Shown one piece after another: positions 21,290 to 32,459 of a DNA stretch of 64,000 bases. A program made the position numbers and the translations under genes. Source of the DNA: Deroplatys truncata. Its lineage: Eukaryota; Arthropoda; Insecta; Mantodea; Mantidae. Below the pieces are notes generated by a model that was given only the letters and a program-made list of their open reading frames with translations, was not told the origin of the DNA and made no database searches. The DNA lies in contig CM060982.1 of assembly GCA_030765065.1 (NCBI GenBank), forward strand, positions 15,001,630 to 15,065,629, given 5' to 3'. Each line of letters begins with the position of its first letter. Positions within the stretch are counted from its first letter, which is position 1.

Positions 21290-22412
21290 TTGATGGCGGA
21301 AGTATAGCAGGATAGTATCAACATTCATCCCAATACATAGAGGGTTGGTTCTTGCTACCCTACAGAAATTCTACAGACCAGATGTGGCAGGATAGTGGGT
21401 AGTAATCAGGCAATAAAGGTAGCCATTATCAGCCATCCAAAGACATAGAGGGTTGGTTCTTGCTACCCTACAGAAATTCTACAGGCCAGATGTGGCAGGA
21501 TAGTGGGTAGTAATCAGGCATTAAAGGTAGCCATTATCAGCCATCCAAAGACATAGAGGGTTGGTTCTTGCTACCCTACAGAAATTCTACAGGCCAGATG
21601 TGGCAGGATAGTGGGTAGTAATCAGGCAATAAAGGTAGCCATTATCAGCCATCCAAAGACATAGAGGGTTGGTTCTTGCTACCCTACAGAAATTCTACAG
21701 GCCAGATGTGGCAGGATAGTGGGTAGTAATCAGGCAATAAAGGTAGCCATTATCAGCCATCCAAAGACATAGAGGGTTAGTTCTTGCTACCCTACAGAAA
21801 TTCTACAGGCCAGATGTGGCAGGATAGTGGGTAGTAATCAGGCAATAAAGGTAGCCTTTATCAGCCATCCAAAGGACATAGAGGATTGGTTCTTGCTACC
21901 CTACAGAAATTCTACAGGCCAGATGTGGCAGGATAGTGGGTAGTAATCAGGCAGTAAAGGTAGCCATTATCAGCCATCCAAAGACATAGAGGGTTGGTTC
22001 TTGCTACCCTACAGAAATTCTACAGGCCAGATGTGGCAGGATAGTGGGTAGTAATCAGGCAGTAAAGGTAGCCATTATCAGCCATCCAAAGACATAGAGG
22101 GTTGGTTCTTGCTACCCTACAGAAATTCTACAGGCCAGATGTGGCAGGATAGTGGGTAGTAATCAGGCAGTAAAGGTAGCCATTATCAGCCATCCAAAGA
22201 CATAGAGGGTTGGTTCTTGCTACCCTACAGAAATTCTACAGGCCAGATGTGGCAGGATAGTGGGTAGTAATCAGGCAGTAAAGGTAGCCATTATCAGCCA
22301 TCCAAAGACATAGAGGGTTGGTTCTTGCTACCCTACAGTAATTCTACAGGCCAGATGTGGCAGGATAGTGGGTAGTAATCAGGCAGTAAAGGTAGCCATT
22401 ATCAGCCATCCC
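21290..22412. repeat. 108-bp satellite array, ~10 units
   Basis: Tandem units with period 108 bp; the AGAGGGTTGG cores start at 21339, 21447, 21555, 21663, 21771, 21880, 21988, 22096, 22204 and 22312. Only one unit differs in length (109 bp). Units are almost identical, differing mainly at AATAAAGG versus AGTAAAGG. Stops occur in all frames that I checked, so the array is not coding. The near-identity indicates recent amplification. Confidence 0.97.
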
Positions 22413-22477
22413 AATACAGGTCGTCTCCCAGTAGCAGGAATGTCGAGGAAGAACACCATTCTGCCAAGTTAATTTGG

Positions 22478-23208
22478 ATTGTTAGTATTGTAGACTCTGT
22501 GAATTTTCGCAGACACCCGCTTCGATGTTTCAGGCCTACATGTCGGTATTGTAGACTGTGAATTTTCGCAGACACCCGCTTCGATGTTTCAGGCCTACAT
22601 GTCAGTATTGTAGACTCTGTGAATTTTCACAGACACCCGCTTCGATGTTTCAGGCCTACATGTCAGTATTGTAGACTCTGTGAATTTTCGCAGACACCCG
22701 CTTCGATGTTTCAGGCCTACATGTCAGTTTTGTAGACTCTGTGAATTTTCGCAGACACCCGCTTCGATGTTTCAGGCCTACATGTCAGTATTGTAGACTC
22801 TGTGAATTTTCGCAGACACCCACTTCGATGTTTCAGGCCTACATGTCAGTATTGTAGACTGTGAATTTTCGCAGACACCCACTTCGATGTTTCAGGCCTA
22901 CTTGTCAGTATTGTAGACTCCGTGAATTTTCGCAGACACCCGCTTCGATGTTTCAGGTCTACATGTCAGTATTGTAGACTCCGTGAATTTTCGCAGACAC
23001 CCGCTTCGATGTTTCAGGTCTACATGTCAGTATTGTAGACTGTGAATTTTCGCGGACACCCGCTTCGATGTTTCAGGCCTACATGTCAGTATTGTAGACT
23101 CTGTGAATTTTCGCAGACACCCGCTTCGATGTTTCAGGCCTACATGTCAGTATTGTAGACTGAATTTTCGCAGACACCCACTTCAATGTTTCAAACCTAC
23201 ATGTCAGC
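22478..23208. repeat. 57-61-bp satellite array, ~12 units
   Basis: Tandem units containing TGTAGACTCTGTGAATTTTC, then GCAGACACCCGCTTCGATGT, then TTCAGGCCTACATGTCAGTA. Units alternate between 61 and 59 bp through loss of a CT/CC dinucleotide, and the last is shorter. CTGTGAA-TTCGCAG inside each unit is an imperfect palindrome. The monomer is unrelated to the 108-bp unit that lies only about 65 bp away. Confidence 0.97.
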
Positions 23209-23339
23209 AGGTAATGGCGTAGCGTGTCTGTGCTGCCACACTGAGTACACCAAGGCGAAGGAGTAATGCTATGCTGATATTTCTTCGCTTCAGTAGCAAT
23301 GGTGTCGTTTATCTCTTTATAAGCTATTGTCTTCTAGAC

Positions 23340-25680
23340 TGTAGTGATATTTGGAAGCTTAAAAGCCGCCCACATCCTAATCCTATGGCATATAAGGATA
23401 TTTGGTCCTGATATACGGAATGGTGGCTTTACTTCCTAGCAGATGGTGGTAAATAACTTTAGAAGACACTAAGCCCACGTCTTGTAAAATGTCGGTCGGT
23501 ATATGCGCGAGACGCCCCTGTATTCTCCAAAAATAGGATGATGAAGTTTGGCAGAAATCGCTGGATATGGTTTGAAGCATCCCTTAACGCTGTGATCGCA
23601 GAGTCATATTCAGAAACTACATCTTGTGCTTGTGGCTAACAGCAATAAGTCTCCTTTTGTAGGCGCTGTCCATAAATGAGCCCTCGTAATCCTGTAAACG
23701 TGTCTCGTCCAAAGATAACAGATAATACCCTATTCAATTCGTTGTGCAATGTCTTCAGATAACACTAATACTTGTAATACATATCAGACTTTCAACAGAA
23801 TGAACAGTTTCACACTAAAATATTCTTGCTTTATATTATGATCCCTCGTGAGATATATGGATAGCATATATCGAACTATACTGTAAACTGACTTCCAGTT
23901 TAATTCCAGTAATATGCACAACATGGGAATGGAAGGCAATGCCAAGAAATTTCATCGTGTCGCTGAGCGGTACATCATCCAATATAGTATAGCAAGACCA
24001 ATTTCCAATCCGCAATAATTTGGATTTTTAAAAATCAATATGAGCCGAAGAAACCGTGTCATAACATTGGAGCTACTGTTGCACATATTCCAGATGTTTT
24101 GAGTTACGAAGCAACACCACCATATCATCATCCACAAACGCTAATGTGGTTAACAAGGCATTAGAAGCAAAATACAGGATGAATTTGCAGACGTTTCTGC
24201 GGAATTCACATTTCCTCTAGCATCCTAAAAAGGTAGGCATGATCGATATTTTCAAATGCCGGACATACATCCAAGAAGAGAATACTAGTAGTTTCATGGG
24301 GGCGGGCATTTAAGTACAATATCGCATCACGAGGTAATTCCAAGCTTTTAGAGATCAGCCTCCCAGGCACACCACATTTTTGCTCTTTCCCGATAATCTC
24401 ACTTAGCACTGCACGAAGCGAATTCTCTATTAGCTTGACAAAAGCCTTACAGTCAGCGTTCAACGATGTAATAGTCCTATACTCATGCAATGTGCTCGGT
24501 GTAGACTTTTGAGGAATTACGACGATAACACCTTCATTAAAGCCCATGGATCACTCGGCGTGTTCAGCAGCTCCTCATAAAAACGATGAAGTGGCAGCTG
24601 AACAAATTCCCAGTAGAGTTTGTATACCTCATACTATCCGGACCAGAAGCCGATTTGGGGCTAACAGACTTTAGTGCAAATAATATCTCCCAAGAGGTTA
24701 TGGTGCTGGTGATAGCAACGCTTCCCTTCACTGCAAATACTGCAGTGATATGCTCCAAAATGGTAACCTGTAGACTTAGTGGCAAATACTGTGCTAAAAT
24801 AAGACTCCGTCTGTTTCAAAGTATCTGTGCAGGAGATAAGCGGTACACCTTCAGAAGATACCAGAGTAGTATCTATATAGCATGCGATACTTCTGGACTT
24901 TTCCGTCGCTCTATAATACAGGAACCCTCTTCCATCTTCAGCGATGGAGCGCGTATAGGTGTGTATCTTAAAGTCGTTCATAAGGCGGACTTCAAAGTGG
25001 TGAAGAAGTTGCTCCACTTATTGAAGCTACTCTTCCACCCACAAACCCTCACATTGTTTCACTACGAGCTCCTATAACAGCTACTGATAGGAATTGCGCA
25101 TATACTTGCGTTCCTGGGATTTAGAGCAACCGGGTATTTTAAAAAAGGACCGAATATTAGGCTTATAAATACTGATTCATTACTGTAATTCAGTCAGCAC
25201 GTGAAAACATGCTCGTCTGTGAGCTATCTCCCAGCCCGAAACAAAATCCATCCGTGTTTTAGCGTCAGAAAGAAAGGAAGCGTTCAGCTCCCACTATCCT
25301 TTTCAATGTGTGCGGATTTTGTAACAACTGCCATCTTAATCCATAGTGCCTTGTGATCATAATGGCTGTAGGGCTCACTACAGCGTTTAAAATCTTGCTA
25401 TAATTTTGGCAATTCACATAAAACCTGTCAATTTGGGACGACAGATAAATCTGTGAAAGATAAACTGCCTTGTAGTACCATGAACAATTTTACAAGCAAT
25501 TCAGTACACATGCGATGTAACTTATGTGACGGAGTATAAGTTCCTCCTTGGTCTCTCGCGTACAAGACCGCGTTAAAATTTACGTCTAATATTAAGGTAG
25601 TATTCCTATACCGGAAATAAAAATGTAACTTCTTAGATACCATGTGCTCACGTTTCGTCCTATTAGACATAACAAACGAT
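23340..25680 (-). pseudogene. Non-LTR retrotransposon (LINE) with endonuclease and reverse transcriptase, decayed
   Basis: Reading along the minus strand: an endonuclease piece at 25428-25670 (LILDVNFNAVLYARDQGG), a pre-RT linker at 24661-25017, RT fingers at 24564-24785 (ALKSVSPKSASGPDSM), RT palm at 24206-24547 (EYRTITSLNADCKAF, then FLDVCPAFENIDH), the catalytic FVDD at about 24120-24140 with one extra Asp codon, and a 3' region at 23383-23580. It would copy its own RNA into DNA at a nicked target. Stops and frameshifts separate every block, so it is dead. Its 3' end lies about 130 bp from the 61-bp satellite. Confidence 0.8.
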
Positions 25681-25689
25681 ATTCAAGTA

Positions 25690-27285
25690 TTAGTCATCGT
25701 TAGATTATTCCGTCGCTCTGGTGCGTTTCAATAAATTAAACTGATATCCACATATCAGTCCCTTTTATGAGCATCATGGAGATTAATGACCAACGTAAAA
25801 CTGGTGCCAGCAAACTGAAGAACTCTACATCCACGTCATTATCGTAAAGGAACCGCGTTTTGGTAGACTGCGTTTATGTTGATGTTTAAAGCAGAGTAAA
25901 TATTAACTAAACCATAAAATAATACAGATACCAAACAATCACATGGATCCATTTTAAATTAGCCATAATAAGCAACATATAGGAAGGTCCAGCAGAATTA
26001 CTCTAGTGAAGCAGCTTCAGGCGATTTACACGTTTCTTTCTTGTTAGGTTGCCCCCTGGCTTTATTATGAGTGGCTGGTGGTTTGAATGTCATCGAGTCA
26101 CGGTTGTCCGTTTGTTCCGCTGATGCCGACACCTGTGACGGTTCTGTTTATGTGCTCGCTCCAAGCGCCGGTTAAAATAGACCAGTTTGCAGAGCACGCA
26201 CAGCCTTCACCTGCTCACCTGTAGCTATAGTCTGATGAAATGGCAATACAACCACTTCCTCTTTAGGCTCGTCCGATTGTCGTCTGATTATGCGTGGATT
26301 ATGCGTGCTTCCGCGTTATCGAGAGAGTTGTCCTCCACTGACATTTCTGATTTGGAGGGAACATTCTCCGGTCGTAACTTTTTTGCCCTCGTTTCTCGTT
26401 TTCTGCATTGTCCGGGATCGCAATAGGAGCAGTAGAGAGTACACCACTACTTGGTTATGAATTCCACCGAAATGACCAAGAGCACTATAGTCGCCGCCAA
26501 TCAAAAAGGATTTGACAGTTACTAACCACGTGGTGGAAATTTTTAAATGAATGGGAGGGAATGGATACGTCATAGTGGTCGTCATAGCAACGATTAAAAT
26601 GACCAATTAGAACTAAGATGTTTCCATAGCAACGATAGACTTAAAATCCTTGTTGCCGATATTGTAACACGTGATTAGCATGACATGCCTGGCGAGAGAC
26701 TGTTGCAGTACCATGAACTGCAGTCTTGTCTTCTGCTGTCGCTGCACTTATAAGCAATGTTTCCTTTAGCCACAGCTTGCAAAGTATTTGTATCAGTTAA
26801 GATATTGCCTGTGTACTGACAAGGTATTTGCTTTGTGTTTACGTATGTTTAAGACCGCGTATCTGTGCGGGTGTTGTGAGCATTTGCAATTGTATTAACA
26901 CTTTTAATGGATATTAATAATATTCAAAAGTAGTGACAAAGACAGCGAGCCAAACGAAAAACTGAGCGTACTCGATAACCTAATAAAACTGTATTTGGTA
27001 AAGGTATCCCAATTAAAGGACAAGCGCGGGAAATAATATGCTCTGTGAGAAGATTAGCAGCATTTTCCCATTAGAATAAGCATCAATATTTCACAGGTAT
27101 GTCTCTTTTGTTAATCTTTACACTGATATATTCTTGCATGTTCTATCCTTTGCATGCAGATTCATTATTTTATAATTGTCTTCATATACGAATATAAATA
27201 ATACCCGCCCTACAATGCAGGCGCAACCCGATCGCCTTCATGTATATAATTCTAACGTTCTCTCACGTGGTCGCAATAAGCCGCA
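25690..27285. other. Possible 5'/ORF1 region of the adjacent LINE; otherwise nothing recognised
   Basis: The minus strand at about 26050-26606 is partly open and rich in Lys, Arg, Ser and Pro, as LINE ORF1 or linker regions often are, and it lies upstream of the LINE endonuclease. No zinc knuckle or other motif is visible. 26610-27285 shows nothing recognisable. Confidence 0.3.
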
Positions 27286-27287
27286 AC

Positions 27288-27291
<4 letters not shown>

Positions 27292-27325
<34 letters not shown>
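27292..27325. repeat. CT microsatellite
   Basis: About 16 CT dinucleotides. It accounts for the overlapping Leu/Ser and Glu/Arg frames on both strands here. Confidence 0.95.
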
Positions 27326-27327
<2 letters not shown>

Positions 27328-27428
27328 CGAAATGTCAATCCCTTTCTTCTTCGGCAGCGAGTATAGTAATGGTTGAACAAGGCAGTTCAGGTGGCAGGGT
27401 CTACTGCACTTCTCTTCCGCCAAAATAG

Positions 27429-27434
27429 TTTATT
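27429..27434 (-). promoter_or_regulatory. AATAAA polyadenylation signal candidate
   Basis: AATAAA on the minus strand lies about 67 nt after the TAG of the open exon at 27501-27780, a normal distance for a short 3' UTR. Confidence 0.4.
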
Positions 27435-27500
27435 AATAAAATTCAATTAAATAAAAATTACTTTAAATACACTCTGCAGGTATGCAGCATTAATGTAAAG

Positions 27501-27780
27501 CTATACTTCAGCCCCATTGTCATATTGTGATTTACATCCCTGTTGCTCGGGTAAGAATTTATTGTTCGGTGTGATGGAAACAGGCTTCAAGTGGATTGGA
27601 AAGCTTCTGTTACATAACTTTAATGTGTCGAGTTGATCTGCAGTAAGCTTCGCTGTATCGACAATCCACCTGTGTATTTTATAAGCAGACGGTCTGGGTA
27701 CATCGTCAGGAATTGAGTATCCATTGTATTTGCCCGCTGAAAGATTTCCATGTTTGTGTCTGTGTAACCATAATTTAAGT
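27501..27780 (-). CDS. Candidate 3'-terminal coding exon of an unrecognised host gene
   Basis: A frame of 92 codons without stops ends in TAG at 27501-27503. It begins directly after an AG acceptor (TTAGTTATTAAGTATAG) at 27781-27784 and has no ATG of its own, as expected for an internal start of the last exon. The peptide is protein-like in composition (SIPDDVPRPSAYKIHRWIVD, DTAKLTADQLDTLKLCNR) and shows no transposon motif. An AATAAA follows at 27429-27434. I do not recognise the family. A second frame in the same segment is open for about 60 codons, which lowers confidence. Confidence 0.4.
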
Positions 27781-28299
27781 CTATACTTAATAACTAAGTA
27801 TAGTTAAAAAGTGCTCACTTTTTGTGAGAGAGAAATGTCCGCTGCAAAATCACCAATAATTTAACGCACTGACTACCGAGCTCCACACTTCAAACGCGAG
27901 CACGGTGAGTGTATTCAAACACGTTCACTACCTACCAGCAGGTACTGCTCGTACCACTACTCCAGGATGACTCAATCAGAGATCTGTATCAATTTAATCT
28001 ACTTCAGAACGAATCAATAAGAAATATGCATCAAGACAGATGAAACCAATATATAAAGTACACTAATCAGAAAGAAAAACAGACGATCATTTGGATACAG
28101 TTTAGAGATTTAACAATAAAAGCAAAAATAGAAGCGTTAACAGTGATGGACAATTTAAGAAAAACAATCTGATGCTTATAATTTAATCAAGCATCCCTCT
28201 AAAGAAGAGAGAGACAGACATCAATTGAAAATACACCCTATTCACGTATAAATATGAGAAGAATATTACAGAAGGTTTTGGACGAATGAAACGAAACAA

Positions 28300-29240
28300 T
28301 TAATAACAAGTATGCAATGATAGAATTGTGAGATATAGATTCAAATTATTCATATGACTGAATTAGAAATGTCGCTGAAAGAAAGTAAAATTGAAAGCTT
28401 CAGGATGCGATTGTTTAAATACGTAGCATATAAAATATAGCTCACATAATTAATGTGAATAGAGATTCCTCAAATTGTTGAACAACTGTTGGTATAAAAA
28501 GGAGATACCGAAATAATGGCGCGTATCATCATTAAAACGTTATTCAAAATGGGGAAATACAGAGAACTGTTGCAAATATAGAGGCGTCAGCCTCCTTTGT
28601 AGTACATACAAGATATACAGGAAAATTATAATAAAATGTTACAAAAATAGGAGAGCATGCTTTATTAGAGGAGTAAAAGGATTTCGCGAAGGAAGAAGCT
28701 GTACGGATAATATTTTTACTTTAAACCATTTAGCGCGAAAACACGGGGAATTCATTAAACACATATATCATTTGTAAATTTTATTAAGACCACTGAGAAC
28801 GAAATCAGAGATAAACTCTGGACAAGTTTAAACGAAAGAGGTATACAATTAATCTAATACAAGCTATTAACAGTTTATACGAGGAAGTAAAGATTAAAGT
28901 ATAATTGACAGATATATTAAGTACTAAACCTATAATGTTCTCCAAAGTGAGGAACACAGATGTAACCTGACACCCAGGTTTTTTACGTTTATATCGCCGA
29001 AATTTTAAGAGAATGAAATTTAAAATTGATAGTTTTACTAAATATGGTTTTAGTAGTTTATTTCCTGTGCTATTTGGAGACGATTAGTTTATAATTTATG
29101 AAAATGTAATGAAATTACAAGATCAGTATTTGAATTGCAAAGCATTACCAAATCATTTAATTTACGAATATCTCCCCAAAAAGGAAAAGTTGTAGTCTTT
29201 ATGGGCCCTTCGATAAAAAGAACCAACAGCGATATGAATT
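28300..29240 (+). pseudogene. LINE reverse transcriptase fragment, decayed
   Basis: Blocks in order on the plus strand: ELEMSLKESKIE near 28360, RVSSLKRYSK with NTENCCKYRGVSLLCSTYKI near 28520-28610, GFREGRSCTDNIFTLNHL near 28680-28730, KHISFVNFIK and RDKLW near 28760-28830, and the catalytic pair as LFGDD at about 29070-29083. Together these are the fingers and palm of a LINE reverse transcriptase of RTE/Jockey-like type. Several stops and frame changes make it non-functional. There is no endonuclease immediately upstream. Confidence 0.75.
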
Positions 29241-29257
29241 AATTGCTATTACACACA

Positions 29258-29400
29258 AGTCACGTATATAGGACAACGGTGGAAAGGATTTTTGACATTG
29301 AACGACTGAAAAATTCCATTCTATAGCCGGAATTTGAACTACGGATCTCTAAGCAACTGAGGTATTACTCGCGCAAAACTTCTGGAATCGTGACCTTGAT
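29258..29400 (-). repeat. tRNA-derived SINE family 2, copy 1
   Basis: Minus-strand copy: CTCAGTTGCTTAGAG, then a B-box-like GTAGTTCAAATTCCGGCTAT, then the family tail TTTTTCAGTCGTTCAATGTC and AATCCTTTCCACCGTTGTCC. It shares head and tail with copies at 30160 and 31690. Confidence 0.6.
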
Positions 29401-29591
29401 TGCCACCCCGGCTGCCGAGCCTAGGAATGGTTTATGTTTAGCTTTATCAACGAAAGCGATATAATACCTTTGCTTACTCACAGTGCGTAACACATACAGT
29501 CTGCATAGAAAGTGTCTGCATCTGGTTGTAATTTTAAAGAGAGCTGCAGTATCTAAATAGTACTTATTTTATACTTGTTATATTTATAACC

Positions 29592-31243
29592 ATGGCTCGT
29601 ATGTTTTCAAAGTCAAGTGGTAAGGTGTTACATAGTCAAAGTAGGGAAATAATTGCAAATGTCATCGACTTCATGAAGCAAGAAGCAGAGATGAAGGAAG
29701 AAATTATATCCGAGTTCCACAAAAGCCTTAAGAGAGTGAAAGAAAGAGTAGTCAAAGCAACTGGTGTTTCACCGAGTTCCGTTTCCGGAGTTCTCAAAGA
29801 TAAGAGAAAAAAAACATATGGATGAAAGAGTACCATTTGACACACCTGGGAAGAAACATAAGGTCCCTAAACGTATTACAGAAATAGACGATTTCGAATG
29901 CGTCATTCGGCGCACGATTCACAATTCCTGTGTGGAAGCAAAAACTGTGCTAACAATAAGCAGATTGCTCATCCAGCTGAAAGACAGCAGAAACTTTCAA
30001 GGTGGTGCTACAAATCACAGAAAAATTATTAAAGATTTAGGGTTCAAATAGAAGAAACCGAAATCAAATAGAAGAGTTCTAACAGAAAAACAAAATAAAT
30101 AAATAAAATAAAAAAATAATAATAAAATAAAAAAATAAAAATAAAAAGTAAATGTTGCCATGATAGCTTAGTCGGTTAGAGCAACGGCACGGAAAGCCTA
30201 CGATCCGTGGTTCAAATCCCGGCTATGGCATTGAATTTTTCAGTCTGATTCTACCTTTCCAAAAGACTATAATTTTATATGTACTTATATCAGTGTGTAC
30301 TTATATCAGCATCAATTTTCAAGGTGGTGCTACAAATTTCAGAAAAATACTATAATGTATGAAGATGAGTCATACATACACAGCAGTCATACAGCATCTA
30401 AAAGTTGGAGTGACGATAGCGAATTAGGTTTGCAGGCACCTGTTGCCAAAGGGCAAATACTTATTATCGTTCGTGCTGTTGGAAAGATCGGCTTTGTTCC
30501 AAATGCCCTTCTTTTACAAGTCGCAACAAACAACAGAAGATTTTCATCAAGAAATGAATATAGAAAATTACATGAAGTGAATCAACGCCATGTTGATACC
30601 TAATATGCCTGCTGGGTCTGTTCTGGTCATCGACAATGCTTCACAATGCGTCAACACTCAAATTCACAAACCACCTACCTCAACTTCCTTGAAAGAAGAA
30701 ATGAGTGCTTTGTCACTTAGACATAATAAAGCTTTAGATGAAATCATGAGTAAAACAAAGCTATATAACTTAATTAAAGCCAACAAACAGCTTCAGAAGT
30801 CATACATACTTGACCAGATAGTAATACAACATCGCCATAATGTACTTAGACTGTCATCGTATCGCCCAGATCTAAACCCAATCGAGTTAATCTGGGCTGA
30901 TATCAAAAAATGGGTGGCATGCAGAAATATCACTTTTAAATTAAAATATGTGGAGCAGTTGTAACGCCAGCAATTTGCTGAAATTGGAAGGCCAGAATGG
31001 GAAAATCTATGGCGACATGCTGAATAAATTAAGAATCATTATTCCGAAAAATACGGAATTGCAGAAAACCAAATTGAAATAATTCTCATGCAGGATAATG
31101 GTGCAGAAAGTAGTGACAGCAGTGATGACGGCAATAATGTGAGTGATTCCGCAGAAGAGGAAGGGTTGTTAGATGTGGAAGAATTGGAGGCAATGATTGA
31201 CAGCGTTTTCTATATTAAGCGCTTTTTACAGCGTGGATTTTAA
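29592..31243 (+). pseudogene. Tc1/mariner-superfamily transposase with DD83E spacing, decayed
   Basis: The N-terminal part (29592-29825 and 29764-30051) has helix-turn-helix-like sequence (VKATGVSPSSVSGVLKD). The catalytic domain has the first Asp in MYEDESYIHS (30364-30366), the second in VLVIDNASQ (30632-30634) and the Glu in YRPDLNPIELIWADIKKW (30884-30886). Exactly 83 codons lie between the second Asp and the Glu, far more than the usual 34-39, close to the DD82E ('Sailor') group as I remember it. An acidic Ser/Asp/Glu-rich tail runs to the stop at about 31243. Breaks: a frameshift near 29800, a SINE insertion at about 30060-30310, a frameshift near 30595 and a stop at 30962-30964. Terminal inverted repeats were not found. 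Confidence 0.78.
30150..30262 (+). repeat. SINE family 2, copy 2, inside the transposase relic
   Basis: tRNA-like head GATAGCTTAGTCGGTTAGAG (A box) and GTGGTTCAAATCCCGGCTAT (B box), then TTGAATTTTTCAGTCTGATT and CTACCTTTCC. It resembles a tRNA but lacks a pairing acceptor stem and has a SINE tail. An A-rich AAATAAAATAAA tract precedes it. Short copies of the transposase sequence (TTTCAAGGTGGTGCTACAAA) flank the insertion at about 29996 and 30316. Confidence 0.65.
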
Positions 31244-31611
31244 TATACTGTATATAACTAAGTTTATCAGCGCAACACAGTGCATAACCGTTGTGGATAT
31301 TTGACGATGACTGTCCCACGCACTCCTGCAGCATGCAGACGACCGGTCACCACCTGATCTGGTAAGCAACTCGCATCATAGCTCTCATTAAGATTTTCAC
31401 GTGTCTAGAACTGTTGCGCCGATTATACCATGGAATCATGCCGGCAGGACATTAAATTCACCACCTGACGTATTTTTCCCGGTATACCACAAACAGATCT
31501 CAAAATGCCATGAGATTACATACTCCAATGGCGACTTACAATTTCAGGTCTTAGCCATCCATAGTGTAGCCTCTATAGATCAATTAATGAACTAGTTATT
31601 CTTCCATGCTA

Positions 31612-31800
31612 GCCAAGTGTGTAGGACAAGGTTGTAAAGGTAGAATCACACGACTGAAAAATTTAGTGCTATAGTCCAGCATGTTACAATAGTTGCTCAG
31701 TTGGTTAGAGCAATCAGACGGAAATCCGGAGATCCTTGGTTCAAATCCCGGCTATGGCATTGAATACCTCTCATCTGATTCTACCGTTCCAACATTGTTA
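31612..31800 (+). repeat. SINE family 2, copies 3 (inverted fragment) and 4
   Basis: 31612-31680 is an inverted tail fragment (GTAGGACAAGGTTGTAAAGG, then CGACTGAAAAATTTAG). It abuts a plus-strand full copy at about 31685-31795 with TTGCTCAGTTGGTTAGAGCA and CTTGGTTCAAATCCCGGCTA. The tail-to-head junction makes a composite inverted pair. Confidence 0.6.
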
Positions 31801-31857
31801 TGCTAACTTACATCGTTTAACGTACTTGGCTATGATCATAAGAGTATAATTTCAAAG

Positions 31858-32150
31858 ATGATATACACAAAAGAAACCAACAGGCTGAATCACATTAACG
31901 CTGTAATTAGCAAAAGTTTAAAAAATAAAGTAAGGAAATACAAAAATAAAGCTATGCAAAATTCTTGCACTCCCCATATTCTATATGGAGTAGAATTGTG
32001 GCCCCTCAAAGCTGCAGGTGAAAGAAGACTCCAAATAGCAGCGATGAGGGTTTTAAGAAATGTAGAAGTTGTAAAATCAATAGACCAAATTAAAAATGAG
32101 GACATAAGAGGCGGTTTGGATGAGGAGAATATAGAAGATGTAATCATCAT
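31858..32150 (+). pseudogene. LINE 3'-terminal fragment (post-RT region)
   Basis: An open frame of about 97 codons resembles the C-terminal region after the LINE reverse transcriptase: ILYGVELWPLKAAGERRLQI, then AAMRVLRNVEVVKSIDQIKN and EDIRGGL. This is the typical 'YG-E-W' plus 'ERRL' segment. It ends in an ATA microsatellite, as LINE 3' tails often do. The catalytic domain is missing. Confidence 0.65.
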
Positions 32151-32154
32151 GATG

Positions 32155-32156
32155 AC

Positions 32157-32230
<74 letters not shown>
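32155..32230. repeat. ATA microsatellite
   Basis: About 25 ATA triplets directly after the LINE 3' fragment, possibly its expanded tail. It encodes the poly-Ile artefact in the overlapping frame. Confidence 0.95.
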
Positions 32231-32232
<2 letters not shown>

Positions 32233-32239
32233 CGAAAAA

Positions 32240-32450
32240 GCTCACCACCATGTATGGAGGTAGCGGGTCTAGCTCACATTCAAGAGGTATCGAGTTCGAA
32301 TTTCAGTTATGGTGAGTACCTGGATTTCTGAATGTCTAATAACTCAAAGCTCTAGGGACCGCAGGCCCGTTTGAGCATCATTTCAACAATTTCATGCATT
32401 TGCCGTCCGATAGGTGTGACCTATCCGGTTAAAGGACATTAAACTTCAAG
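32240..32450 (+). repeat. tRNA-related SINE, third type
   Basis: A B-box-like GAGTTCGAATTTCAG at about 32291 follows GGTAGCGGGTCTAGCTCAC, then a tail with GACCGCAGGCCCG, CCGTCCGATAGGTGTGACCT and GGTTAAAGGACATTAAA. The tail motif of a short run before ATTAAA is typical of arthropod SINEs. It is diverged and a single copy in this window. Confidence 0.45.
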
Positions 32451-32459
32451 TCCCAAAAA

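Noticed and set aside
21290..22412. CRISPR-like array
   Set aside because: Whole units repeat with no variable spacers. It is a 108-bp satellite in eukaryotic DNA.
30160..30232. Apparent tRNA gene (good A and B boxes)
   Set aside because: The acceptor stem does not pair, and the sequence shares a tail with other copies at 29258 and 31690, so it is a SINE.
31858..32331. 157-codon frame as one host protein with a poly-Ile domain
   Set aside because: Poly-Ile is the ATA microsatellite; the part before it is the 3' end of a LINE.
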